This document shows, piece by piece, positions 6,065-12,604 of a stretch of 17,492 nucleotides of DNA. The DNA is from CAYJAD01 sp964371835 (GTDB lineage Bacteria > Desulfobacterota > Desulfovibrionia > Desulfovibrionales > Desulfovibrionaceae). Position 1 is the first letter of the stretch. Each line of letters starts with the position of its first letter. The DNA lies in NCBI GenBank assembly GCA_964371835.1, contig CAYJOP010000040.1, positions 1 to 17,492 of the forward strand, read 5' to 3'. The position numbers and the translations under genes were made by a program. Under the pieces are notes generated by a model. That model was not told the origin of the DNA, did not search any database, and was given only the letters and a program-made list of their open reading frames with translations.

Positions 6065-8806
6065 TTAGCTTTGTCCTGACATTTTTAGACGTTGTTGCTC
6101 CAATTTAATGCGTTGTGCTTCTTTGGCTCGATTTTCTTTTTCTATCTGCCTTTTTTTACGAATACGCTCAAGTCTATCATTTTGCAAGCGTTCACGTTGT
6201 TCACGAGCTTCGTTTAAAAGCTTATCTTTTTGTATGTCAAAAAGAATTGTGGCCCTAAGAGCTGCTACTCCTAAAGAAATAATCGTAATAATACCAAAAA
6301 GTATTTTTTGTATTTCCCACTGCTGTGAAGCAAGGATGTTTCTTAACCAACCAAGACCAATCATATCCCCAAAGAAGATAATTGCTGGAATGCCCAAGAA
6401 GCATAAGGTTAAGCCGATGGCCTCTAACCAAATAAATGTTTTGGTAAGAGTTAGACCAAATAGTGTTCCATCACGAACTGTGCGCAAAAAATTAAGCTTG
6501 CGTTGCAAACTGCGTAAAAGAGTTTCGACCTGCTCAGTGTTTTTTTGCGCCTCTCCAAACGTTACAGCATCATGGAAGTTTGAAGCAAATGCCCAGTTGA
6601 TAACGCCTGCGGCTTCATTAAACTCGCGACTAAATTCACGCAAAATTTTAGGAAATGGAAACCAAGCCGCTTCATCTCTAACTTTTTGTAAGTTATCAAG
6701 GTAAACTTTGTATCTAGCTTGCAGTTCCTCTATCTGCCGTTTAATAAATTCTTCAATTTCTTTTTGGCAAGAAGGCCTACGCTTGGTTACTTCTAAAAAT
6801 GCCATATAATTTTGCGTAGCTGCAAGAGTATTTAATTCAGATATATGATTATTTAATATTATATGACTTGGGTGTGAGGGCGGAAACCATGTTTTAACTC
6901 TGTCAGACATGTGCTGAATGGATTTTTTTTCTGCAAATGCTGATTTTTCAGCCTCAATCCATAGCGGCTGTAAATGAGAAAGGATTAGATTTTGGCCTCG
7001 TCCGAGTTCTGGGTCTATGATGCAACGATTAAAATAAGATGCATCTTCATGAATTAATCTACTTAAAGATCCGAGTACCTGTTCGCCAAAGCCCATTTTT
7101 ATATTGCATACAATTTTACGGTATTCAATATCACGCCATTGAGGTACAACTCTTAAAGTTTGGTCATATTGCTCAATGGAATCGATATAATCACCTTGCA
7201 CTTCGGCAATACGCGCTTGAAGATATTCATTCCAAGCTTGTAGCGCAGGTATGGGTGTAAGTGTTGCTGCTTCTTTAAAAGCAGCAGCGGCTTGTGTATA
7301 GTCTTGTCTTAGTACATATAGAAAACCATGCAAGGTTCTTATGCGTGGGTCACGCGGAGCGCGCACAATTGTAGACTTAATTTCACTATCAATTAATGAA
7401 AAATCAGCTTGGCTTGCCTTTAGTACCTTGTCATAAAGATCCCACACAGGGCCTTCATCACGAATAATTTCTGAGTTATCCCGAGCTTTGCCAAGTTCTC
7501 GCCCTCTGTTTATCCAAAAATATGGCATTGCTCTGAGTTGAGATGGGAAATTGATTTCAAAAATATCCAATAAAAGATCAGAGGTATCGCTACTTTTGTT
7601 CAGCAGTTCATCATAACCTTGTACCCCGTGTTGAGCGATAGTTTTTTCAATAGCCTTAAATGATTCATTTATTTTATCAACGCCAAGTCCTATGGGATTA
7701 TTTGGCGTTTCAGTGGTTTGAAGGTTTCGTGTGGGGCATTCATGTGAGGCGTGTGTATTTATGCCACAAAAAAAGCAGTCTTCAAGGTCTCCTGCCATTA
7801 ATTGGCTTGGCATTAAGATGGTTATGAAGTGAACATCTGCTTCGCCTTCATCAAGCATAACCGTGCACCAGCTATCCATATTGCTTTGGGTGTCAGAAAA
7901 ACCTAAATCTTGAATGGCAAAGCCAGTGCCTAATAAATATGCAGTTCTGTAACTTAAATAAGGGAAATCAGGGGTGAGCTTTTCCCACTGTAAGCCCACT
8001 TTTTTGTACAAATTTCCACTAAAATTTAGCCCTTTTCGTTCAACAATGGCACTTACAAAGGGCCAGTATGAATCCCTGTCAGAGTTTTTAACATTTTCGC
8101 AATCGCGCAGTAGTTCTCGCAACCATGTTCTCATAAGCAACAAATTATCCACAAGCACCATGATAAAATCATCTTGAACAATAAATTTAAGCCTATTTTG
8201 TTTAAGTGTATTAGCAATGGTTTGCTGCATGACTGGCCATGCGTGTTGATAATTTTTGTCTAATGGGTTTCCAAGAGGTTTTAATATGGCATACCAACCC
8301 TGTGATGAAGTATAGGGTAGGCGAGTGTCTGCCTCAAGTGTAGTCCACTTGGCATTGGCCATGCCTTGTTTTGGCTTGGTAGGATTTAAAGAAATACCAG
8401 GAACATTAGTAACATGCTCTTGTGCTTTATGATGAATCCATAATTCAAGTCCTTCATGTGGGTATGATTCTTGATGCTCGAGTATGGATTCGATATCAAT
8501 GCCAATTTCTCGTTTAACGCCAAGCTGGAAACGTGCTTGCAAAAGTTGTATTGTAACAGTAATAGGGTTGAAGCGTGCCCAAACATAAAGGCGAGCAAGG
8601 GCAAGAAATACGTCAGTATTAAAGAAAAACCATAAAGCTTGCTCTCGATCTGAGGTCATATACATACCACCGTAGTTCTGTAATGTTTGAATTACGGCAG
8701 GGTCAAGGTCGCCTTGCCAAGAAATCCACAAGGCATAGCCTTGTGCACTCATGCGAGTTTCCTTGGATTTGGGTAATTTATTTAGTAACTCTGAAAACAG
8801 TGGCAT
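6065..8806 (-). CDS. Membrane-anchored TPR protein with CCHC zinc-knuckle motif
   Basis: A 913-residue protein of unknown role. I place the start at ATG 8804-8806 (MPLFSELL) because AAGAGG at 8813-8818 sits six bases upstream; an in-frame ATG at 8854 would overlap the divergent moaE-like gene and has no such site. Residues about 1-340 have no domain I recognise. C344-F-F-C347-G-x3-H352-x4-C357 fits the C-x2-C-x4-H-x4-C zinc-knuckle pattern. Residues about 485-560 look like two to three TPR helices (repeated A-x-x-x-F/Y-x-x-A-x-x-x-x-P). Two hydrophobic helices at about 786-812 and 833-856 form a membrane hairpin. The last 55 residues are a Lys/Arg/Glu-rich helix, probably a cytoplasmic coiled coil. 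Soluble domains and tail should therefore face the cytoplasm. Possible role: scaffold for a protein or nucleic-acid complex at the membrane. Not identified with any named family. Confidence 0.8.
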   Translation of the reverse strand: MPLFSELLNKLPKSKETRMSAQGYALWISWQGDLDPAVIQTLQNYGGMYMTSDREQALWFFFNTDVFLALARLYVWARFNPITVTIQLLQARFQLGVKREIGIDIESILEHQESYPHEGLELWIHHKAQEHVTNVPGISLNPTKPKQGMANAKWTTLEADTRLPYTSSQGWYAILKPLGNPLDKNYQHAWPVMQQTIANTLKQNRLKFIVQDDFIMVLVDNLLLMRTWLRELLRDCENVKNSDRDSYWPFVSAIVERKGLNFSGNLYKKVGLQWEKLTPDFPYLSYRTAYLLGTGFAIQDLGFSDTQSNMDSWCTVMLDEGEADVHFITILMPSQLMAGDLEDCFFCGINTHASHECPTRNLQTTETPNNPIGLGVDKINESFKAIEKTIAQHGVQGYDELLNKSSDTSDLLLDIFEINFPSQLRAMPYFWINRGRELGKARDNSEIIRDEGPVWDLYDKVLKASQADFSLIDSEIKSTIVRAPRDPRIRTLHGFLYVLRQDYTQAAAAFKEAATLTPIPALQAWNEYLQARIAEVQGDYIDSIEQYDQTLRVVPQWRDIEYRKIVCNIKMGFGEQVLGSLSRLIHEDASYFNRCIIDPELGRGQNLILSHLQPLWIEAEKSAFAEKKSIQHMSDRVKTWFPPSHPSHIILNNHISELNTLAATQNYMAFLEVTKRRPSCQKEIEEFIKRQIEELQARYKVYLDNLQKVRDEAAWFPFPKILREFSREFNEAAGVINWAFASNFHDAVTFGEAQKNTEQVETLLRSLQRKLNFLRTVRDGTLFGLTLTKTFIWLEAIGLTLCFLGIPAIIFFGDMIGLGWLRNILASQQWEIQKILFGIITIISLGVAALRATILFDIQKDKLLNEAREQRERLQNDRLERIRKKRQIEKENRAKEAQRIKLEQQRLKMSGQS

Positions 8807-8812
8807 AGCACA

Positions 8813-8818
8813 CCTCTT
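8813..8818 (-). promoter_or_regulatory. Ribosome binding site deciding the TPR gene start
   Basis: AAGAGG on the minus strand, six bases before ATG at 8806. It favours this start over the in-frame ATG 16 codons further upstream. Confidence 0.65.
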
Positions 8819-8835
8819 AGTAAAAAGGAGAAAAT

Positions 8836-9198
8836 ATGGATATAAATCTAGCAATCAAAGAACTTAAACAGCGCGAAGGCTTTGCGGACCATGTGGGTAT
8901 GATGCTTATTCACAATGGCGTTGTGCGTAGCTGGTCACGTCAAGGTCATGAAGCTGTTACATCCATCATCGTGCAAGTAGATAAAGAAAAAATGCACGCA
9001 ATTTGTCAAGAAATTGAACAGCGCTCAGGTATTTTTGCCGTGGTTGCTCATGCCAATGAGGGTGAATTTAAGCCTGGTGACGACCTATTATTCCTCATAG
9101 TTGCAGGCGACATACGCGAAAATGTTAAGGCTGCTTTCTCCGATCTTCTTGACCGTGTAAAGTTAGAATCCATAATAAAACAAGAGTTTATGGCTTAA
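8836..9198 (+). CDS. MoaE-like molybdopterin synthase catalytic subunit family protein
   Basis: A 120-residue protein resembling MoaE, which transfers sulfur from MoaD to precursor Z to make molybdopterin. G-M-M-L-I-H-N-G-V-V-R-S (21-32) matches the MoaE G-A-x-x-x-F-x-G-x-V-R segment. The F-A-V-V-A-H...G-E-F-K-P-G-D-D-L-L-F-L-I-V-A-G region (67-91) matches the H-R-x-G-x-L-x-x-G-D-x-x-V-x-V block. K109 and K115 sit near the expected C-terminal lysines. It is shorter than E. coli MoaE (150), lacking much of the N-terminal and C-terminal tails, so catalytic competence is uncertain. AAGGAG at 8825-8830 gives a 5-base spacing. It is the only intact plus-strand gene here, divergent from the TPR gene and convergent with ftsY. 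No other molybdopterin gene is adjacent. Confidence 0.75.
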   Translation: MDINLAIKELKQREGFADHVGMMLIHNGVVRSWSRQGHEAVTSIIVQVDKEKMHAICQEIEQRSGIFAVVAHANEGEFKPGDDLLFLIVAGDIRENVKAAFSDLLDRVKLESIIKQEFMA

Positions 9199-9214
9199 TG
9201 TTCCATTCTCCTAT

Positions 9215-9243
9215 TTTGCCAACATTTGGGAGAGGAAGGCAAA
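9215..9243. terminator. Weak hairpin between convergent moaE-like gene and ftsY
   Basis: Arms tttgcc (9215-9220) and ggcaaa (9238-9243) in the 73-bp convergent gap. The adjacent tctcc/ggaga pair offers an alternative fold. T-rich sequence follows only loosely, so a bidirectional terminator role is tentative. Confidence 0.25.
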
Positions 9244-9271
9244 GCCAATAATATTAAATATCTTTATGTCA

Positions 9272-10579
9272 CTATTCGGACACATTGGGCTCTCCCAATA
9301 GAGCTAATGCAAAATCCTTACCAATGAAAGGCCGTAAGTCTTCTAATTTTTCTCCAAGGCCCACATAGGTGATGGGTATACTAAATTGCATGGCCACAGC
9401 AATGGCAACGCCACCCTTGGCAGTTCCGTCAAGTTTGCTTAGTATTATTTCATCTATTCCGACAGCTTCATTGAATAATTTGGTTTGAGAAAGTGCGTTT
9501 TGTCCAGTAGTTGCATCAATAACCAAGATACTACGATGAGGTGCGCCTTCGTGTTTTTTTGCAATAACATTTCTAATTTTGCTAAGTTCATCCATCAAGT
9601 TTGTCTTGGTTTGCAAACGACCTGCTGTATCAATATATATAACATCATAATTTCCTTGCAAGGCTTTGTCCATGGCTTCAAAAGCAACGGCGGCTGGGTC
9701 TGCACCTGCCTCCTTGCGGTGAAAATCTGCACCGATGCGCTCAGCCCAGACGCCAAGTTGCTCTGTGGCGGCAGCTCTAAAGGTGTCTGCTGCGGCAATG
9801 AGTACTTTTTTCCCTTGCATGCGGTCACGGTGGGCAAGTTTTGCAATGGTTGTGGTTTTGCCAACACCATTTACACCTATCATTATAACAACTTCTGGTG
9901 TGTTAAAAGAAACAATTCTGCGTGGGGTATGGAAAATATCTTCTAAAACATCTTGTAAAACATGTTTAAGTTCTGCTGGCTCTGTGATGTTATTTTTAAG
10001 AGCGCTATCTTTTAAGCGCTTAACAAGTTCCATACTTGCTTCAAAGCCCACATCTGCCATGATGAGGAGTTCTTCCATTTCTTCCCAAAAGTTAGCGTTA
10101 AGAGCGTTATGGGAGGCAAATAGCACGTCTAGTTGTTTTGTAAATTGTGCTCTGGTGCGAGATAGGCCATCGCTTAGTTTTAATAATAAGCGGTTGCGCT
10201 CGTCTTCTTCGTCTTCAAGGTCAAGAGCAAGGGCTAAGCGGTATTGTAGTTCTGAGCGGAATTCTTCAACATACTTGTATTCCATACGCTCAAGCCAAGC
10301 TTGGAAATCTAGTACAAAGGCATTACTTTCGTTTGTGGGAGCATCTAGTGATTTTAAGAGGTGGTGTAAGCGTTGCCAGAGTAGGGGGCTGTCTTCTTTT
10401 ATGCCATCAAGGACTATGGCAAGCCAAGCGGAGAGGCGTGGTTCTGCTTGGCGCAAGGCAAGGGATAGGGCCGCTTGTTGATCTGCATCAAGTTCTGTAA
10501 ATGCAGAGGGTTGTGTGTTTTGTGGGTTTTGTGTTTCTGATGAGTCGAATATTTTTTTTAAGTTTGTAAAAAATCCCAT
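9272..10579 (-). CDS. ftsY: Signal recognition particle receptor FtsY
   Basis: SRP receptor GTPase that docks ribosome-nascent chain-SRP complexes at the inner membrane. The 435 residues start with an amphipathic G-F-F-T-N-L-K-K-I-F helix typical of the membrane-targeting end. A fairly short A/linker region follows (to about 140), then the N domain (about 145-220) and the G domain. Visible motifs: P-loop G-V-N-G-V-G-K-T (235-242), D-T-F-R-A-A-A (265-271), D-T-A-G-R (317-321) and S-K-L-D-G-T-A-K-G-G (381-390). These are diagnostic of FtsY rather than Ffh, and there is no C-terminal M domain. The start has AAAGGA at 10588-10593. A good promoter candidate lies at 10618-10647, so it is probably transcribed separately from rlmN. 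Confidence 0.96.
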   Translation of the reverse strand: MGFFTNLKKIFDSSETQNPQNTQPSAFTELDADQQAALSLALRQAEPRLSAWLAIVLDGIKEDSPLLWQRLHHLLKSLDAPTNESNAFVLDFQAWLERMEYKYVEEFRSELQYRLALALDLEDEEDERNRLLLKLSDGLSRTRAQFTKQLDVLFASHNALNANFWEEMEELLIMADVGFEASMELVKRLKDSALKNNITEPAELKHVLQDVLEDIFHTPRRIVSFNTPEVVIMIGVNGVGKTTTIAKLAHRDRMQGKKVLIAAADTFRAAATEQLGVWAERIGADFHRKEAGADPAAVAFEAMDKALQGNYDVIYIDTAGRLQTKTNLMDELSKIRNVIAKKHEGAPHRSILVIDATTGQNALSQTKLFNEAVGIDEIILSKLDGTAKGGVAIAVAMQFSIPITYVGLGEKLEDLRPFIGKDFALALLGEPNVSE

Positions 10580-10617
10580 TTTATTAATCCTTTGTGATTT
10601 TGGGTAATGATTTTTTT

Positions 10618-10647
10618 GTTATATTTCACAATTTAGTAATTTTTCAA
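10618..10647 (-). promoter_or_regulatory. Candidate sigma70-type promoter of ftsY
   Basis: On the minus strand TTGAAA (10642-10647) and TATAAC (10618-10623) are separated by 18 bases, each five of six to consensus. Predicted start of transcription is near 10611, about 30 bases before the ftsY ATG. The large inverted repeat at 10675-10828 lies just upstream. Confidence 0.5.
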
Positions 10648-10674
10648 ATTTTTTTATTTGAGTTTTGGTGTGAG

Positions 10675-10828
10675 TTTTTGAAGAATTTTGCGGTATTTAT
10701 CTTTTTTCTTGTGGCTTCTTCAGATGAAAATTTCGAACGCACGTATTTATATACGTTCTGCCTCCAAAATTTTCCATCTTCCTTGCCACAAGAAAAAATC
10801 TGAAAATACACACAAAATTCTTCAAAAA
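10675..10828. repeat. Large imperfect inverted repeat (~154 bp) upstream of ftsY
   Basis: Perfect outer arms tttttgaagaattttg (10675-10690) and its complement (10813-10828), perfect inner arms ttttttcttgtggc (10702-10715) and complement (10785-10798), and further pairing to a centre near acgtat/atacgt (10741-10756), with small indels between. The whole can fold into a single hairpin of roughly 60-70 bp. It is not a simple terminator. It could be a MITE relic, a structured RNA or a decayed inverted duplication. Overlapping open frames on both strands here are a by-product of the symmetry. Confidence 0.75.
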
Positions 10829-10907
10829 CCAACAACCTTTTTTTGCATGTTCTACTATTTTGTGCTTGCTATCATTTTCAAAAAAAGGGGCGCCGATGGG
10901 AACCCCC

Positions 10908-10924
10908 CAGTAGCTTTGCTACTG
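10908..10924. repeat. Hairpin 1, cagtagc-ttt-gctactg
   Basis: Perfect 7-bp arms with a TTT loop closed by C-G. An identical 17-base copy occurs at 11079-11095. First member of the hairpin cluster between rlmN and ftsY. Confidence 0.75.
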
Positions 10925-10935
10925 CCAGTCTGATG

Positions 10936-10960
10936 ACAAACCCCACTTTGTGGCGTTTGT
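10936..10960. repeat. Hairpin 2, 11-position stem with TTT loop
   Basis: Outer arms acaaac/gtttgt and inner ccac/gtgg with one C-C mismatch (10942/10954) around TTT at 10947-10949. Same C-TTT-G loop as hairpin 1 with an unrelated stem. Confidence 0.7.
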
Positions 10961-10968
10961 GCCGCCAA

Positions 10969-10985
10969 CGCAAGCAAAGCTTGCG
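10969..10985. repeat. Hairpin 3, cgcaagc-aaa-gcttgcg
   Basis: Perfect 7-bp arms. Read on the minus strand the loop is C-TTT-G, matching hairpins 1, 2, 5 and 6. Confidence 0.7.
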
Positions 10986-11000
10986 GGCAGTAAGACACGA

Positions 11001-11047
11001 AAATCAATCGTTTAACGGTGCAAGTGAATTGCACCTACTCTTGATTT
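11001..11047. repeat. Hairpin 4, nested stem
   Basis: Inner perfect arms ggtgcaa (11017-11023) and ttgcacc (11029-11035) with loop gtgaa, inside outer arms aaatcaa (11001-11007) and ttgattt (11041-11047). It differs from its neighbours in loop sequence. Confidence 0.6.
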
Positions 11048-11054
11048 ATCGGTC

Positions 11055-11073
11055 GTGCTGACTTTGTCAGCAC
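11055..11073. repeat. Hairpin 5, gtgctgac-ttt-gtcagcac
   Basis: Perfect 8-bp arms around TTT, again closed by C-G. The stem is unrelated to hairpins 1-3. Confidence 0.75.
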
Positions 11074-11078
11074 TCTGC

Positions 11079-11095
11079 CAGTAGCTTTGCTACTG
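11079..11095. repeat. Hairpin 6, second copy of cagtagc-ttt-gctactg
   Basis: Identical in all 17 bases to hairpin 1 at 10908-10924, 171 bp away. Each copy is preceded by c and followed by cc. Confidence 0.75.
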
Positions 11096-11121
11096 CCCCC
11101 CTTATTGCTGCGCAAGGGGGG
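11096..11121. repeat. Hairpin 7, C6/G6 stem
   Basis: cccccc (11096-11101) pairs with gggggg (11116-11121), with an inner ttgc-tgc-gcaa stem (11105-11115) and a 3-base bulge. It abuts hairpins 6 and 8 without spacing. Confidence 0.6.
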
Positions 11122-11155
11122 AAGGCACCAGAAAGATGTTCTGTTTGTGTGCCTT
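11122..11155. repeat. Hairpin 8, aaggcac-cagaa stem
   Basis: aaggcac (11122-11128) pairs with gtgcctt (11149-11155), and the next five bases cagaa (11129-11133) pair with ttctg (11139-11143), leaving a 5-base bulge. Confidence 0.6.
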
Positions 11156-11224
11156 ATTTGTTCTAAATAATGGTGCTTTACTATTCTATTTACATGGTAA
11201 TGCGCCAGAAAATATATTTCTCCA

Positions 11225-11239
11225 ATCCACGTAGTGGAT
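11225..11239. repeat. Small hairpin atccac-gta-gtggat
   Basis: Perfect 6-bp arms with a 3-base loop. It lies between the hairpin cluster and the rlmN-proximal hairpin. Between 11156 and 11224 I see only AT-rich sequence. Confidence 0.4.
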
Positions 11240-11270
11240 GGCGTTAAAGTTTTTTGAAGGGGGGTCTGGG

Positions 11271-11298
11271 GGGAAACTTTTCTTCAGAAAAGTTTCCC
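11271..11298 (-). terminator. 12-bp hairpin downstream of rlmN with adjacent G-tracts
   Basis: Perfect arms gggaaacttttc (11271-11282) and gaaaagtttccc (11287-11298) with a ttca loop, 33 bp after the rlmN stop. Two G6 tracts (11259-11264, 11268-11273) sit beside it. There is no U-tract on the minus side, so termination would not follow the simple intrinsic model. Similar G-rich plus AAAGTTTCC hairpins are, as far as I recall, common at gene ends in Desulfovibrio-type genomes. Confidence 0.45.
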
Positions 11299-11331
11299 TC
11301 CAGAAAGTCTAATTAACAAAAAAAATAAATC

Positions 11332-12387
11332 TTATGAACCGCCATGAGCGGCCTTAAGTTGCCCACAGGCGGCGTTAATGTCTTGTCCTTTGCTTTTGCG
11401 TATGGTGGCGGTTATATTTTTGCTCCAGAGATATTTTTCAAATTTCAGGATGCGTTCTTGGTTTGGTGCTTTGTATGGTGCGCCTTGTGCTGGGTTGTAA
11501 ACTATGAGGTTAAGTTTTCCTTTGACGTGAGAGACAAGGTGAACGAGCTCTTTGGCGTGTTCTATGCCGTCGTTAACGCCGCCGAGCAGTAAGTATTCAA
11601 AGGTGATACGCTCGCGTGTTTTTAGTGGGTAAGACTTTAGGGCTTTGATTAGGTCATTTAGTGGCCAATGTGCGGCCTTGGGCATAATTTGTGAGCGTAG
11701 ACCTTGGTTTGGTGCGTGTAGGGATATGGCAAGGTATGCAAGGCCAGATTCGCCTAGTTCTTTGAGGCCTTTTTCGATGCCGCAGGTGGAAACAGTGATG
11801 CGTCTGGGTGAGAAGTTAAGGCCGTGGTCGTCGTTAAGGCTTTGCAGCGAGCGTAGCATTTCTTTGAAATTAAGTAGTGGTTCGCCCATACCCATAAATA
11901 CGAGGTTGCGTAGGATGGGGTGTTCTGGTCGGATGTCGCCGAGGTAATCTCTGGCAACAAGCACTTGACCTAGTATTTCTGCGTGGGTCATGTTGCGTTC
12001 AAAGCCCATGCTACCAGTGCTACAGAAGGTGCAGGCCATGGCGCAGCCCACTTGTGAGGATAGACATTGGGTGAGGCGTGCTTTGCCTTCACGAGATGCT
12101 GAGGGGATGAGGACGGTTTCAACTTCTGCGCCATCTGAGAGCGAGAGTAGAAATTTAATGGTTCCGTCTTTGCTAATTTCTGTAGCTTTGATGTGGGGCC
12201 ATGAGATTATGGCGCATTCTTTGAGCTTTTCACGGGTGGATTTTGAGACATTGGTCATACTATCAAAATCACGGGCCATTTTTTGCCAAAGCCATTGCCA
12301 AACTTGCACGGCTCTGAACTTTGGTTCACCAATGCTTAGCATATAGGCCTCAAGCTCTGGCAATGTCATATTTAATATATCTATCAT
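11332..12387 (-). CDS. rlmN: Dual-specificity RNA methyltransferase RlmN (radical SAM)
   Basis: Radical-SAM enzyme that methylates C2 of A2503 in 23S rRNA (and A37 in some tRNAs). The 351-residue length fits. The [4Fe-4S] motif is C115-x3-C119-x2-C122 within G-C-A-M-A-C-T-F-C-S-T-G. C341 near the end (N-A-A-C-G-Q-L) is the expected methyl-carrying cysteine. V-F-M-G-M-G-E-P-L-L-N and the S-T-C-G-I block are further family marks. The N-terminus aligns with the usual L-x-x-L-x-x-x-E-L segment, which supports ATG at 12385-12387, although no ribosome binding site is visible. A TATAAT at 12390-12395 lies only two bases upstream, so a leaderless or short-leader mRNA is possible. The MITE-like element lies upstream. 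Confidence 0.96.
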   Translation of the reverse strand: MIDILNMTLPELEAYMLSIGEPKFRAVQVWQWLWQKMARDFDSMTNVSKSTREKLKECAIISWPHIKATEISKDGTIKFLLSLSDGAEVETVLIPSASREGKARLTQCLSSQVGCAMACTFCSTGSMGFERNMTHAEILGQVLVARDYLGDIRPEHPILRNLVFMGMGEPLLNFKEMLRSLQSLNDDHGLNFSPRRITVSTCGIEKGLKELGESGLAYLAISLHAPNQGLRSQIMPKAAHWPLNDLIKALKSYPLKTRERITFEYLLLGGVNDGIEHAKELVHLVSHVKGKLNLIVYNPAQGAPYKAPNQERILKFEKYLWSKNITATIRKSKGQDINAACGQLKAAHGGS

Positions 12388-12426
12388 TAATTATAAAATT
12401 TCTAGGTTATAATTTTTAGATGTATG

Positions 12427-12472
12427 TATTACCACTTTGTCGTAAGACTTTTTCGCAGTGATTACGGTAATA
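12427..12472. repeat. Imperfect hairpin upstream of rlmN
   Basis: tattacc (12427-12433) pairs with ggtaata (12466-12472), and the inner cgtaa/ttacg can extend the stem. It lies 40-85 bp before the rlmN start. Its role is unclear; it may be part of the leader or chance. Confidence 0.3.
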
Positions 12473-12475
12473 ATA

Positions 12476-12603
12476 TATAGGTTGTTGAAAAAGTGCTAGA
12501 TGCAATGAGGTGTGATATTTTAGGAGGGGAGTGGGGTTGTTCCCCATGACCCGACTAAAATTTTGCACTAACGAAGCAGATAGTGCTTTTTCAACAACCT
12601 ATA
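12476..12603. mobile_element. MITE-like element with 18-bp terminal inverted repeats
   Basis: 128 bp bounded by tataggttgttgaaaaag (12476-12493) and its exact complement (12586-12603). Pairing continues inward through G-U wobbles, an attttag/ctaaaat stem (12517-12523, 12555-12561) and a ggggttgttcccc tip, so nearly the whole element folds as one hairpin. There is no coding capacity. If the outermost TATA is a target duplication, the element proper is 12480-12599 with ends GGTTGTTGAAAAAG. TATA is palindromic, so target duplication and repeat cannot be separated here. It ends two bases before the stop of the HD-protein gene and may serve as that gene's terminator. Confidence 0.6.
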
Positions 12604-12604
12604 A

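Noticed and set aside
6108..6704. A 198-codon plus-strand frame opposite the TPR gene
   Set aside because: Shadow of the membrane and coiled-coil end of the TPR protein; Arg/Ser/Cys-rich composition and no ribosome binding site of note.
8807..8854. An earlier ATG (8854) as start of the TPR gene
   Set aside because: It would overlap the divergent moaE-like gene, has no ribosome binding site, and the ATG at 8806 has AAGAGG at the right spacing.
9735..10481. A 248-codon open frame on the plus strand opposite ftsY
   Set aside because: It lies wholly inside the well-supported ftsY coding region, is rich in Ser/Arg as antisense frames often are, and shows no recognisable domain.
10594..10933. Short open frames on both strands between ftsY and rlmN
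   Set aside because: They arise from the symmetric AT-rich inverted repeat; their translations are Phe/Lys-rich without any domain.
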